Shown here: positions 1 to 12,878 of the stretch, piece after piece
Numbering within the stretch: position 1 is the first letter of the stretch
Layout: each line of letters opens with the position of its first letter
Assembly: GCF_018294505.1 (NCBI RefSeq)
Contig: NC_057802.1
Span: 557,422,063 to 557,486,062, forward strand
Source: Triticum aestivum
Lineage: Eukaryota; Streptophyta; Magnoliopsida; Poales; Poaceae
Reading direction: 5' to 3'
Length of the DNA stretch: 64,000 nucleotides
Program-made: the position numbers and the translations under genes
Notes under the pieces: generated by a model
What the model saw: the letters and a program-made list of their open reading frames with translations, nothing else
Told to the model about the DNA's origin: nothing
Databases searched by the model: none

Positions 1-1012
1 ACAACAACTCGAGGCTCAGGCAAAGCGTATTCGCTCCCTGGTCATCGAAACCCCATCAATTCCATCACAACTAGACGTAGGCTTTTACCTTCATCGAAGG
101 GGCCGAACTAGTATAAAACTCTCTTGCGTCCCTTGTCCGCTTTAACCCCTTTAAGTTAACCCGTAGCGATGGCTCCACGACTAAGTCCTTTCTCTAGGAC
201 ATTTGCCGTGACAAAACCACGATAGGTTCCGTGGTGTGGGTACAGTGCGCTACCTCTGCAGAGTGTAATAAATCTATCGATAGCCGAGTCCACGGTTACG
301 GACACGCTCGAAAGTAGGTCACACCATGGCTCAACGTTTAATAAATTTTGCACACTAGGTCATGAACTTTGCACTGTTGATGATGGTGGGAAGGCCATCT
401 TGGTGTTTGAGACCAAGGGTTGGTCGTGGTTGTGAACGCCGGAAAGATCACGAGGTAACCCGAATTAAGACCACGAGGTTGGTACGTTTGTGATCCATGA
501 AAGATCACCGTGGGTAAGCCAGTCGGAGGGACTTTTCTCACAAGAGCATGATCACAGCATGTTGGATATATTGTTGCATTATTAATAATTGGTTAATTAT
601 CATGATATTGTTTGCCATTATGTTTATGCTTGTTGTGAGCTTGCAAGTACATTCAATGTACTGACCTGGCGTGTCATGCATTTCAGGAAAGTCTCGTTGG
701 AAAGGAGTGCTGTCCGAGTCTAGATCGTGTCCACATCGGTGTCCCTGTGCTATGGAGTTCCGCTACGACGTTGTTCCGCTGCCACGTACTTGTTATGATC
801 GACGCCCCTTTATGTTCACTAAATAATGTACATATTGTTCAGGCGCACCGTGTGTGCCGTTTGGCCTCGTCACCTATTGTAATATAAACTATGATCCGCT
901 AGCATCAATAAAGCGGTTGTTTTCTGTAACAAGATGTTGTGTGTTGCCAGAAGACATGGTCTCTGGGCTGGCAATGCATGGTAAACCGGTTGCTCTGAGC
1001 CGGGGTGCCACA
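1..1012 (+). mobile_element. 3' part of an LTR (partial retroelement, left edge truncated by window)
   Basis: The segment ends in CA at 1011-1012, directly against sequence that matches the Copia LTR at 40579 onward, so an LTR-type element has inserted there. Plus orientation is inferred from an AATAAA at 907-912 and from an intron-end-like region with an acceptor CAG at 684-686. No protease, reverse transcriptase or integrase coding is present and short reading frames here look random. The right flanking five bases are TGGTG; the matching left TSD lies outside the window. It could be a solo LTR or the 3' LTR of a complete element. Confidence 0.6.
646..686 (+). other. Hairpin plus branch-point-like site plus 3' splice acceptor in LTR
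   Basis: A perfect 7-bp stem (AGTACAT at 646-652, ATGTACT at 656-662, loop TCA) is followed at once by GACC, giving CTGAC, a good plant branch-point match, then 24 nt later by TTTCAG ending at 686. The same layout occurs in two other LTR families of this window (51526-51567 and 58877-58916). That it is spliced is inferred. Confidence 0.45.
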
Positions 1013-1095
1013 TGGTGGGAGTAGGACTCCTCCAGGGCACGCCATAGAGGGCCGGCCATCCCCCCTCCTCCACTCCTTTATATACAGGGAGGGGG
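1013..1095 (+). repeat. Left fragment of Copia 5' LTR
   Basis: Closely matches 40575-40655 in the 3' LTR of the same Copia element, including the CTCCTTTATATAC promoter-like stretch near 1073-1085. It is cut on the left by the LTR ending at 1012 and on the right by Athila-type element A. The LTR resumes at 33535. The junction keeps a 5-bp TSD with one mismatch (GGGGG at 1091-1095, GTGGG at 33535-33539). Confidence 0.8.
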
Positions 1096-2678
1096 TGCTA
1101 CCTCTTGAGCATGTGTTGGTTTTCCCTTGAAGAGGAAAGGGTGAGGCTGCAAAGTAGCGTAAGTATTTCCCTCAGTTTTTGAGAACCAAGGTATCAATCC
1201 AGTAGGAGATTACATGCAAGTCGCCTAGTACCTGCACAAACAAACAAGAACCTCGCAACCAACATGATAAAGGGGTTGTCAATCCCTTCACGATCACTTA
1301 CGAAAGTGAGATCTGATAGAGATAATAAGATAAATATTTTTGGTATTTTTATGATATAGATTGGAAAGTAAAGATTGCAAAATAAACGGCGACAGAAATA
1401 GCTAGTTGTTGGGAGAATAATATAATGGAAAATAGACCCGGGGGCCATAGGTTTCACTAGTGGCTTCTCTCAAGATAGCAAATTCTACGATGGGTGAACA
1501 AATTACTGTCGAACAATTGATAGAAAAGCGCATAGTTATTAGAATATCTAGGCATGGTCATGTATATAGGCATCACGTCCGGGACAAGTAGACCGAAACG
1601 ATTCTGCATCTACCACTATTACTCCACACATCGACCGCTATCCAGGATGCATCTGAGTATTAAGTTCATAAGAACAGAGTAACGCATTAGGCAAGATGAC
1701 ATGATGTAGAGGGATAAACTCAAGCAATATGATATAAACCCCATCTTTTTATCCTCGATGGCAACAATACAATACGTGCCTTGCTGCCCCTGCTGTCACT
1801 GGGAAAGGACACCGCAAGATTGAACAAAGCTAAGCACTTCTCCCATTGCAAGAAAGATCAATCTAGTAGGCCAAACCAAACTGATAATTCGAAGGGTCTT
1901 GTAAAGATATTAAATCATGCATAAAGAATTCAGAGAAGAATCAAATATTGTTCATAGATAATGTTGATCATAAACCCACAATTCATCGAATCTTGACAAA
2001 CACACCGCAAAAAGAATTACATCGAATAGATCTCCAAGAGAATCGAGGAGAACATTGTATTGAGATCCAAAGAGAGAGAAGAAGCCATCTAGCTAATAAC
2101 TATGGACCCGAAGGTCTGTGGTAAACTACTCACACATCATCGGAGAGGCTATGGTGTTGATGTAGAAGCCCTCCGTGATCGATTCCCCCTCCGGCAGAGT
2201 GCCGGAAAAGGCCCCAAGATGGGATCTCACGGGTACAGAAGGTTGCGGCGGTGGAAATAGGGTTTCGTGGTGCTCCTAGATGTTTTCGGGGTATATGAGT
2301 ATATATAGGCGAAAGAAGTAGGTCAGTGGAGCCACGAGGGGCCCACGAGGGTGGGGGGCGCGCCTACCCCCTGGGCGCGCCCTCCTACCTCATGGCCGCC
2401 TCGTTGCTTCCTTGACGTCCACTCCAAGTCTCCTGGATTGCGTTTATTCCAAAAATAACTCTCCCGAAGGGTTCATTCCGTTTGGATTCCATTTGATATT
2501 CCTTTTCTGCGAAACAGTGAAATAGGCAAAAAAAACAACAATTTGCACTAGGCCTTTGGTTAGTAGGTTAGTCCCAAAAATAATATAAAAAGGTATATCA
2601 AAGCCCATTAAGCATCCAAAATAGATAATATAATAGCGTGGAACAATAAAAAATTATAGATACGTTGGAGACGTATCA
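1096..2678 (-). repeat. 3' LTR of Athila-type element A
   Basis: On the minus strand it starts TGATACGTCTCC at 2678 and ends GGTAGCA at 1096. It matches the split 5' LTR (7861-8839 and 32947-33534) over its whole length with scattered substitutions and small indels. A TATATATA promoter-like run lies near 2300 (minus sense). The sequence next to its start, minus-strand CTTGGGGGTGCT just above 2678, is the likely polypurine tract. Confidence 0.85.
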
Positions 2679-5479
2679 AGCACCCCCAAGCTTAATTCCC
2701 GCTCGTCCTCGAGTAGGTAAATGATAAAAACATAATTTTTGATGTGGAATGCTACCTAGCATAATTCTCAATGTAATTTTCTTTATTATGGCATGAATGT
2801 TCAGATCCGAAAGATTCAAGACAAAAGTTTAATATTGACATAAAAATAATAATACTTCAAGCATACTAACAAAGCAATCATGTCTTCTCAAAATAACATG
2901 GCTAAAGAAAGTTATCCCTACAAAACCGTATAGTCTGCCTATGCTCTATCTTCATCACACAAAGTATTTAATCTTGCACAACCCCGATGACAAGCCAAGC
3001 AATTGTTTCATACTTTTGATGTTCTCAAACCTTTTCAATCTTCATGCAATATATGAGCGTGAGCCATGGACATAACACTATATGTGAAATAGAATGGTGG
3101 TTGTGGAGAAGATAAAAAAAAGAGAAGATAGTCTCACATCAACTAGGCGTATCAACGGGCTATGGAGATGCCCACCAATAGATATCAATGTGAGTGAGTA
3201 GGGATTGCCATGCAACAGATGCACTAAAGCTATAAGTGTATGAAAACTCAAAAAGGAACTAAGTGGGTGTGCATCCAACTCACTTGCTCACGAAGACCAA
3301 GGGCATTTTGAGGAAGACCATCATTGGAATACAAGCCAAGTTCAACATAGGAGACTCCCTATCATGAAGATCATGGTGCTACTTTGAAGCACAAGTGTGG
3401 TAAAAGGATAGTAACATTGTCCCTTCTCTCTTTTTCTCTCATTTCTCTTTTTTTATTTGGGGCTTTTCCTTTTTTTATGGACTCTTTTTTTGATTGTTCG
3501 TCCGGAGTCTCATCCCGACTTGTGGGGGAATCATAGTCTCCATGATCCTTTCCTCACTTGGGACAATGCTCTAATAATGATGATCATCACACTTTTATTT
3601 ACTTACAACTCAAAAATTACAACTCGATACTAGAACAAAATATGACTCTATGTGAATGCCTCCGGCGGTGTACCGGGATATGTAGTGAATCAAGGCTGAC
3701 ATGTATGAATAGAATTATAAAGGTGGCCTTGCCACAAATACGATGTCAACTACATGATCATGCAAAGCAATATGACAATGATGAAACATGTCATAACAAA
3801 CGGAACGGTGGTAAGTTGCATGGCAATATATCTCAGAATGGCTATGGAAATGCCATAATAGGTAGGTATGGTGGCTGTTTTGAGGAAGGTATATGGTGGG
3901 TGTATGGTACCGGCGAAAGTTGCGCGGTACTAGAGAGGCTAGCAATGGTGGAAGGGTGAGAGTGCGTATGATCCATGGACTCAACATTAGTCATAAATAA
4001 CTCACGTACTTATTGCAAAAATCTATTAGTTATCAAAACAAAGTACTACGTGCATGCTCCTAGGGGGATAGATTGGTAGGAAAATACCATCGCTCGTCCC
4101 GGACCGCCACTCATAAGGAAGACAATCAATAAATAAATCATGCTCCGACTTCATCACATAACAGTTCACCATACGTGCATGCTACGGGAATCACAAACTT
4201 TAACACAAGTATTTCTCAAATTCATAACTACTTAACTAGCATGACTCTAACATCACCATCTTCATATCTCAAAACAATTATCAAGTATCAAACTTCTCAA
4301 AGTATTCAATGCACTTTTTACGAAAGTTTTTATTATACCCATCTTGGATGCCTATCATATTAGGACTAATTTTATAGCCAAAGAAAATTACCATGCTGTT
4401 CTATAAGACTCTCAAAATGATATAAGTGAATCATGAGAGATCAATAGTTTCTATAAAATAAAATCACCACCGTGCTCTTAAAAGATATAAGTGAGGCACT
4501 AGAGCAAAATTATCTAGCTCAAAAGATATAAGTGAAGCACATAGAGTATTCTAATAAATTCCGAATCATGTGTGTCTCTCAAAAAGGTATGTACAGCAAG
4601 GATGATTGTGGTAAACTAAAAAGCAAAGACTCAATTCATACAAGACGCTCCAAGCAAAACACATATCATGTGGTGAATAAAAATATAGCCTCAAGTAAAG
4701 TTACCGATGGACGAAGACGAAAGAGGGGTTGCCTTCCGGGGCATCCCCAAGCTTAGGCTTTTGGTTGTCCTTGAATTTTAACTTGGGGTGCCTTGGGCAT
4801 CCCCAAGCTTAGGCTCTTGCCACTCCTTATTCCAAATCCATCAAATCTTTACCCAAAACTTGAAGACTTCACAACACAAAACTCAACAGAAAATCTCATG
4901 AGCTCCGTTAGTATAAGAAAACAAACCACCACTTCAAGGTACTGTAATGAACTAATTCTTTATTTATATTGGTGTTAAACTAAACCTAATGTATTACAAC
5001 TTATCTATGGTTCATACCGCCCGATACTAGCCATAGATTCATCAAAATAAGCAAACAACACACGAAAAACAGAATCTGTCAAAAACAGAACAGTCTGTAG
5101 TAATCTGTAGGTTTCAAATACTTCTGTAACCCCAAAAATTCTGAAATAAATTGGTGGAAGCGAGGAATTTGTCTATTAATCATCTGCAAAAATAATCAAC
5201 CTAATCTCACTCTCCAGTAAAAAATGGCAGCAAATCTCGTGAGCGCTAAAGTTTCTGTTTTTTACAGCAAGATCGCAAAGACTTCCCCCAAGTCTTCCCA
5301 AAGGTTCTACTTGGCACAAACACTAACTAAAACATAAGAAACACAATCATAACAGAGGATAGATGATTTATTTATTACTAAACAGGAACAAAAAGCAAGA
5401 AACAAAAATAAAATTGGGTTTCCTCCCAACAAGCGCTATCGTTTAACGCCCCTAGCTAGGCATAAAAACAAGAATAGAT
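2679..5479 (-). other. Non-coding 3' internal region of element A
   Basis: About 2.8 kb between the end of the protease frame and the 3' LTR. Both strands carry frequent stops and the short frames here look like chance. The part nearest the protease (about 5400-5460) carries a block, minus sense GGGCGTTAAACGAT, that recurs after the unrelated ORF of element B at 53396, so the 3' internal regions are homologous. In an autonomous Athila this interval would hold polymerase genes; here it does not. Confidence 0.7.
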
Positions 5480-7561
5480 CTAGGTATTATCATCTGTGGT
5501 ATGCAATCCATAAGTGGCTCTCATAATAGATTCATAAGGTAATTTAATTTTCTTCCAAGGAAAGTGTTCCATGCCTTTCCTTAAAGCAAATTGGAATCTA
5601 ATACTTCCTTCTTTCATATCAATAATTGCACCAATCGTTGTAAGGAAAGGTCTACCAAGAATAATAGGACATGTAGGATTGCAATATATATCAAGAACAA
5701 TGAAATCTACGGGCACATAATTCCTATTTGCAACAACAAGAACATAATTAATCCTTCCCATAGCTTTCTTAATGGTGGAATCCGCAAGATGCAAATTTAA
5801 AGAACAATCATCAAATTCACGGAAACCTAACACATCACACAAAGTTTTTGGAATCGTGGAAACACTAGCACCCAAATCACATAAAGCATAGCATTCATGA
5901 TCTCTAATTTTAATTCTAATAGTATGTTACCACTCATCATAAAGTTTTCTAGGGATAGAAACTTCTAATTCAAGCTTTTCTTCATAGGATTGCGTTAAGG
6001 CATCAACGATATGTTTGGTAAAAGCTTTATTTTGATCATAAGCATGAGGAGAATTTAGCAAAGATTGCAACAAGGAAATACAATCTATCAAAGAGCAATT
6101 ATCATAATTAAATTCCTTGAAATCCAAAATAGTGGGTTCATTTCTATGTAAAGTTTTGACCTCTTCAATCCCACTTTTACCAATTTTTGCATCAAGATCT
6201 AAAAACTCCGAATCATTAGGACGCCTTTTTACTAAAGTTGACTCATCTCCAGTCCCATCATTATCAAGATTCATATTGCAAAAAAAAAAGATTTATAGGA
6301 GACACATCAATCACTTTTAGATCTTCATCCTTATTATCGTGAAACTAGAAGAACACGCTTTTATAAAGCAATCTTTTTTAGCATGCATCCTAGCGGTTCT
6401 TTCTTTGCACTCGTCAGTGGAAATTCTCATAGATTTGAGAGACTCATTGATATCATGCTTAGGTGGAATAGATCTAAGTTTCAATGAATCAACATCAAGA
6501 GAAATTCTATCCACGTTCCTAGCCCACTCATCAATCTTAGGCAACTTTTCTTCAAGCAAAGCATTGAAATTCTTTTGCGAAATCATAAATTATTTAACAC
6601 TAGTCTCAAAATCAGAGGGCATCTTATTAAAATTTCCATAAGATTTGTTGCAGGAATTACCATAATTATTAGAGTAATTACTAGGAAATGGCCTAGGATT
6701 AAATTTTCCTCTATATGCGTTGTTACCAAAATTGTTCCTACCAACAAAATTCACATCCATAGATTCATTATTATTCTCAATCAAAGTAGACAAAGGCATA
6801 CCATTAGGATCAGAAGAAACACTCTTATTAGCAAACAATTTCATAAGTTCATCCATCTTTCCACTCAAAACATTAATCTCTTCTATCGCATGAACCTTTT
6901 TACTAGTAGATCTTTCGGTGTGCCATTGAGAATAATTAACCATAATATTATCTAGGAGTTTAGTAGCTTCTCCTAAAGTGATTTCCATAAAAGTGCCTCC
7001 TGCGGCCGAATCTAAAAGATTTCTAGAAGCAAAATTTAATCCAGCATAAATTTTTTGTATGATCATGCATAAATTTAATCCATGACTAGGGCAATTACGT
7101 ATCATTAATTTCATCCTCTGCCAAGATTGTGCAACATGCTCATGATCAAGTTGCTTAAAATTAATAATATCGTTTCTAAGAGAGATGATCTTAGCGGGAG
7201 GAAAATACTTAGAGATAAAAGCATCTTTGCACTTATTCCATGAATCAATACTATTTTTAGGCAAAGAAGAGAACCAAGTTTTAGCACGATCTCTAAGCGA
7301 AAACGAAAATAGCTTCAATTTAACAATATCATTATCCACATCTTTCTTATTTTGCATACCACATAAATCAACAAAGCTGTTTAGATGGGTAGCGGCATCT
7401 TCACTAGGAAGGCCATAAAACAGATCTTTCATGACAAGATTCAGCAAAGCAGTATTAATTTCACAAGATTCAGCATCGGTAAGAGGAGCAATCGGAGTGC
7501 TAATAAAATCATTATTGTTGGTATTGGAAAAGTCACACAATTTAGTATTATCCTGAGCCAT
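5480..7561 (-). pseudogene. gag-protease polyprotein of element A, broken by in-frame stops
   Basis: The ATG at 7561 opens a gag protein whose core (about residues 60-175; motifs KTWFSSLP and WNKCKDAFISKYFPP) is typical of plant Ty3/Gypsy capsid. The C-terminal part is rich in Asn, Gly and Phe and shows no CCHC knuckle. The same reading frame continues to an aspartic protease with active-site DLGAS (codons 5878-5864) and a downstream ILGRPFL motif, ending at 5480. Stops interrupt the frame at 6590-6592, 6317-6319, between 6316 and 6275, and at 5927-5929, but I see no net frameshift, so this was one gag-pro frame decayed by point mutation. Nothing resembling reverse transcriptase follows. Gag would form the virus-like particle and protease would mature it; this copy cannot make the full product. 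Confidence 0.8.
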
Positions 7562-7860
7562 CGTGACAAAGAATCCAACAAACAAACAAACAAGAAGCAA
7601 GCAAAAAGAGACGAACGGAAAAGAGGCGAACGGAAAAGAGGGCGAATAAAACGGCAAGGGTGAAGTGGGGGAGAGGAAAACGAGAGGCAAATGGCAAATA
7701 ATGTAATGCGAGGGATAAGAGTTTGTGATGGGTACTTGGTATGTCTTGACTTGTGCGTAGATCTCCCCGACAACGGCGCCAGAAATGGCTTGTTGACGGG
7801 AGATCAAATCTTGACTTGACTTGGTGCAACCTCCACGGCAACGGCGCCAGAAATCCTTCT
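7562..7860 (-). other. 5' leader of element A with duplicated primer-binding site
   Basis: On the minus strand the LTR ends at 7861 and is followed by AGAAGGATTTC, then a tRNA-Asp-type primer site at 7849-7831 that carries a mismatch, and about 68 bp later a second primer site at 7781-7763. Each copy is preceded by ATTTC. Element B has only one (52337-52354). The rest is a pyrimidine-rich untranslated leader leading to the gag ATG at 7561. Confidence 0.75.
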
Positions 7861-8839
7861 TGGTACCTCTTGAGCATGCGTTGGTTTTCCCTTGAAGAGG
7901 AAAGGGTGATGCAGCAAAGTAGCGTAAGTATTTCCCTCAGTTTTTGAGAACCAAGGTATCAATCCTGTAGGAGATTACACGCAAGTCACCTGGTACCTGC
8001 ACAAACAAACAAGAACCTCACAACCAACGCGATAAAGGGGTTGTCAATCCCTTCACGGTCACTTACGAAAGTGAGATCTGATAGAGATAATAAGATAAAT
8101 ATTTTTGGTATTTTATGATATAGATTGGAAAGTAAAGATTGCAAAATAAATGGCGACAGAAATATCTAGTTGATGGGAGAATAATATAATGAAAAATAGA
8201 CCCGGGGGCCATAGGTTTCTCTAGTGGCTTCTCTCAAGATAGCAAATTCTAGGGTGGATGAACAAATTACTGTCGAGCAATTGATAGAAAAGCGCATAGT
8301 TATGAGAATATGTAGGCATGATCATGTATATAGGCATCACGTCCGCGAGAAGTAGACCGAAACGATTCTGCATCTACCACTATTACTGCACACATCGACC
8401 GCTATCCAGCATGCATCTAGAGTATTAAGTTCATAAGAACAGAGTAACGCATTAGGCAAGATGACATGATGTAGAGGGATAAACTCAAGCAATATGATAT
8501 AAACCCCATCTTTTTATCTTCGTTGGCAACAATACAATACGTGCCTTGCTGGCCCTGCTGTCACTGGGAAAGGACACCACAAGATTGAACCCAAAGCTAA
8601 GCACTTCTCCCATTGCAAGAAAGACCAATCTAGTAGGCCAAACCAAACTGATAATTCGAAGAGACTTGCAAAGATATTAAATCATGCATAAAAGAATTCA
8701 GAGAAGAATCAAATATGGTTCATAGATAATCTTGATCATAAACCCATAATTCATCGGATCTCGACAAACACACCGCAAAAAGAATTACAACGAATAGATC
8801 TCCAAGAGAATCGAGGAGAACTTTGTATTGAGATCCAAA
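7861..8839 (-). repeat. 5' LTR of element A, part proximal to the leader
   Basis: Matches 1096 to about 2070 of the 3' LTR. It stops at GAGATCCAAA where the CACTA element begins; the LTR resumes with AAAGAGAGAG at 32947. Joined at the AAA duplication, the two pieces restore the LTR order seen at 2061-2090. Confidence 0.88.
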
Positions 8840-8870
8840 CACTACAAAAAAAGACACATCCGTAACATTT
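8840..8870 (+). repeat. Left terminal inverted repeat of the CACTA element
   Basis: The first 13 bases pair perfectly with the right end; over about 26 bases only three or so positions differ. Confidence 0.88.
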
Positions 8871-9339
8871 TGGGCCGAACGAATTTTTTTCTGTCATACT
8901 TATGACACTTCTATGACGATAATTGTGACAAAACCCGGTATCATCATAGATGTGGTGGGGTCCCACTTCTATGACAAAGAATCATGACAGAAAATGGGCT
9001 TTTCATCCTGGGCGGGCCGGAGACGCAGCTGCATAACATTCTTTGGGCCGTCCATGACGAAAAAACCATGGTAGAAGCGAGGGCGAGGAAAATATCGGGG
9101 TGTTCCCGGTTACGGTGGGTGGTCAGGGCCGAGCGATGGATGTTCCTCTCGTACACGCATGCGTGTGGGTGCGAGGCGTTGGGCTCTAACTGAACCTGAG
9201 CGAGGCGTTGGGCTCTAACTTAACCCGAGCGATTGCACTGCAGGCTACGCGTTACTGAACCCAAGCGATCGATCGATGACTGTTAACTGAACCCGATCGA
9301 GTGATTCCTTCACTACCGCTGCTAACTAAAGCCGATCGA

Positions 9340-9690
9340 TGCTGCCTCTGGATGAACAGTGAGCGTTGCTGGGGGGGTTTGGATGAACAGTTCCCGGTGG
9401 GGGTGGATGAACAGGACCCCGTGGTGTTGCCTCTGGATGAACAGGACCCCGATCGATCGAGCCGGTTGGGGATGGATGAACAGGACCCCGTGGAGGGTAG
9501 GATGAACAGGACCACCCCGTGGAGGGCATGATGAACAGTAGACGATGGAGGGCTGGATGAACAGTAGCCCGTGGAGGGGTGGTTGAACAGGCGCCCATGG
9601 TGAGGGCTGGTTGAACAGTAGCCGGTGGAGTAGCGCACGGTGGAGGCTGGATGGACAGGAGCCCGTGGATGAACAGTCGCAGGTGGATGC
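9340..9690. repeat. Left subterminal minirepeat array (GATGAACAG core)
   Basis: The core GATGAACAG recurs about a dozen times at 20-35 bp intervals, usually followed by GACCCCGTGGAGG or TAGCCCGTGGAGG variants. In CACTA elements such subterminal arrays bind the element's accessory protein; that role is inferred here. Long frames crossing the array on both strands are by-products of the repeat. Confidence 0.8.
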
Positions 9691-9753
9691 TCAGTAGCCC
9701 GTGGAGGCTGGAGGGGGTCGACGGTGGAGATGAAAAGTATCCCGTGGAGTCCC

Positions 9754-10060
9754 GTTTTGCGATACGCCACACCCCTCCCGATGAACAGGACCCCCGTTTC
9801 GACCATAGCGCTCCAACACAAGTCTGTTTCCTCTGTTTTGCGGTACGCCACACCCCTCCCGATCAACAGGACCCCCATTTCGACCGTAGGAGGTCCGTTT
9901 CCTCCGTTTTGCGGTACGCCAGACCCCTCCCGATGAACAGGATCCCGTTTCGAACGTGGCCGGTCGAACACAAGGCCATTTCCTCCATTCTGCGGTACGC
10001 CAGGCCTCGTTTCAATCGGTTGTTCCGTCCAAGCCCTCCCGATGAACACGACGACGCATT
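9754..10060. repeat. About 80-bp subterminal tandem repeats, four copies
   Basis: Copies start near 9754, 9835, 9906 and 9987, each with TTTTGCGGTACGCCA (or a close variant), usually followed by CCCCTCCCGATGAACAGGA, so they embed the same core as the array to the left. Confidence 0.75.
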
Positions 10061-10379
10061 CCGTTCTGACCTAGCCGGTTGGCTCCCCATGAACACGACG
10101 ACGACACAGTTTCTCTGTTCCAACCCAACCATGTACATGAGCCCTGGCCGTACGTATGCGCGAGTAGGCGTTCGAGACCCTGCCCGTATGTACGTACGTG
10201 GCCGTATTTTCTTTCTTGCACACTGGCCGCTGTACGTACGTGTACATGCTATGTGCGCGCCTCTACTACGACACGTGCGCGCCTCTACATCGACCAGTAT
10301 GTACATACACGTTCACGACCAGAATGACAACGCTACGTACGCTTCGACCAGGTGGGTCCCTACTGTCAGGCACTTCCTT

Positions 10380-12030
10380 GCGTGCGAAGATGTAGCTGGT
10401 GGGTCCCAGCAGTCAGGGGGGCGAATCGTTTTTTTGCCCGGACGGTCTTCCTTGCGTGCGAAGATGTAGCTGGTGGGTCCCAGCAGTCAGGGGGAAATGT
10501 TTTTTTCGTGAAATACGGTAGCCCGTCCGATGGGTCCCCGCTGTCAGGTGGAGGAATAATTATTTTGCGCGTAATAAGGAGGCACTTCCTTGCGGCCGCC
10601 GTGGACCCAGCTGTCAGCCTCTCCACGTACAGTACTCTTCCGATGGAAGTCGTTCCTTGACCACGTTGGACGCCGACGAGGCCTAGGAAGGGGACGACGC
10701 GGAGCCGGGGAAGACGCGGCGGTGGAAGCCCGCGCGGAGAGGAGTACGAGGGTTCACTGGTTTGGCTGCGGTGTGAGGCTGCCGTCGCCGCAGGGCCTGG
10801 CCAGCGGTGGGAATAGTAGGGGGCGGTGAGGCCTCTGCGGCAGCACAGCTGGCCACGGGAGGCAGGAGCATGCGGCACGACCGGCGCTGGTTTGGGCAGC
10901 TGGAGCAAGAAGACCAGAGGTTGAAGAAGCACTATGGCCGTTGGATGGACATCGTACGGTCACTGGAGCTAGAATCGTTCATATTGACTAAGTTGACAAA
11001 ACACTCCGTCCCCGTTAACTTAGTAGGCCCACAAGTCAGCCTCTCACCAAGGTGGGTCCCAACTAGTAGGGGGAGTATTCATTTTTGTGCGTAATAAGGA
11101 GGCACCTCTGGTGGGTCCGAGCTGACAGCAGGGGGAATGTTTTTTTCGTGTAATACGTTGGCCCGTCCGGTGGGTCCCAGCAGTCAGGGGGGAAACATTT
11201 TTTCGCCAAATACGGTGGCCCGTCCGGTGGGTCCCTGCTACAGGTGGAGAAATAATTATTTTCCGCGTAATAAGGAGGCACTTCCTTGTGGCTGCCGTGG
11301 ACCCAACTGTCAGCCTCTCCACGTACGGTACTCTTCCGATGGAAGTCGTTCCTTGACCACGTTGACCACGCCGCGCCGAGAGCACCAGGGCGGTGGACGA
11401 CGGCGAGGCCTAGGAAGGGGACGACGTGGAGCCGGGGAAGACGCGATAGTGGATGCCCACGCGGAGAGGAGTACGAGGGTTCACTGGTTCGACTACGGTG
11501 TGAGGCTGCCGTCGCCGTAGAATAACAGGGGGTGCGGGTGAGTGGAGGGATGCCCTGGCCAGCGGTGGGAGTAGTAGGGGGCGGTGAGGCCTGTGCGGCA
11601 GCACAGCCGGCCACGGGAGGCAGAAGTAGGCGGCACGACCCGCACTGCTTTGGGCGGCTGGAGCAAGAAGACTAGAGGTTGAAGAAGCACGACGGCCGTT
11701 GGATGGACATCGTACAGTCACTGCAGCTAGAATCATTTATATTGACTAAGTTGACAAAGCCCTTGGTACGCGTCAACTTAGTAGGCCCACAGGTCAGCTT
11801 CCGAAACGGTGCGCCCCAGATGTCAGGGGGAGGAATCATTTTTTGGGAGGGTGAAGCTAGAATATCCAAGATTGAAGAAGAAGCACGGCATCCGTTGGAT
11901 GGACATCCAACGGCCACTTCTGCTAGAACCGTGTGTTGACTATAAGTTGACAAAGCCTTGCATACGCATCAACTCTTTTTTTTTGAGGGGATGCGTCAAC
12001 TTAGTAAGGCCACAAGTGTGTGGCAGAGAA
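10380..12030. repeat. Large tandem repeat of the CACTA left arm (about 700 bp, two copies plus remnants)
   Basis: A block with GTAATAAGGAGGCAC at 10571, TCCACGTAC, and ATGGACATCGTAC at about 10946 recurs with GTAATAAGGAGGCAC at 11267 and ATGGACATCGTAC at about 11704. A degenerate third piece (ATGGACATCCAAC) lies near 11900. Within the first block a roughly 73-bp duplication holds GTGGGTCCCAGCAGTCAGG. GC-rich frames here on both strands are repeat artefacts. Confidence 0.7.
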
Positions 12031-12878
12031 CTTAAAGCCCATTTGAGATTTGTAAGAATGTGCAGCCAATTTTTCAATTCTAATGGAATTTACTACAGCC
12101 CATTTATAGTTTGTTAAAAGTACAACCCATTTCAACCAACCGTTCAAAACAGAATTCAATAAAATTTCCCACATTTTGATGGGATCCGAAACATTTTTAT
12201 CCTGAAATTTCTAGTCAGATTAAATACAATTTCAATATACATTTATATTACGTAAAAATCCAACGAAACATTGCGCTCGCAACAATTAATGAAATTAAAA
12301 TTTTCAATATCCAAAAATAATATTTTATAAAGTAATTACGTGTTTGGTGCATTTTTTATAGTTACTGCCCAGTTTTTATAATTACATCCCATTTATTATT
12401 TCATAAAGCCCATTTTCTTGTTAAGCATAATGCATCCCTCCTAGGAAAGATTTGCAGCCCAGCGGGGCGAAGAATAACAACTTGACCTTGCCTGGGTATT
12501 CCTAAATAAAAGTATAGCTGGGCTAGCCATTTTCAGCTTGAAAAAAATTAATATCTGGGCTGGATATCTGGCCTGGGCTAGACGGGCCACAGCCCGCCCA
12601 GTTAATAGCTGCAGCGATGTTTTCATTGTTGTTCAGCGGAGAAAAATTAATATCTGGGCTAAACATCGCTCAAGAAAAACTCTGCAGTGCTCACACCTCA
12701 AAAACACAAATACTGCTCGAGCTGCTTGGTCCCAGCTGTCGGCCGCTTCTTGTGCAATTCTCTCGTTTATTGACTACATAGGTTGACAATGGTGTGGGAC
12801 CGTGATGTCAGGAAACCAGGAGGAAGATTTTTTTTTATAGTTTTATATACTAATGAGGAGGCACTTGCGTACGTGCGG
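12031..12878. other. AT-rich spacer in the CACTA element
   Basis: AT-rich to about 12430 with recurring TACAGCCCATTT-type words, then GGGCTGG/CCCAGCC-rich sequence. I see no gene. Confidence 0.5.

Noticed and set aside
3558..3959. 133-codon plus-strand frame
   Set aside because: Lies in the non-coding internal region of a minus-strand retroelement; the homologous region of element B (about 54845-55290) does not keep it open.
9252..10469. Open frames of 265 and 272 codons across the CACTA left arm
   Set aside because: They are translations of GATGAACAG subterminal repeats and exist on both strands.
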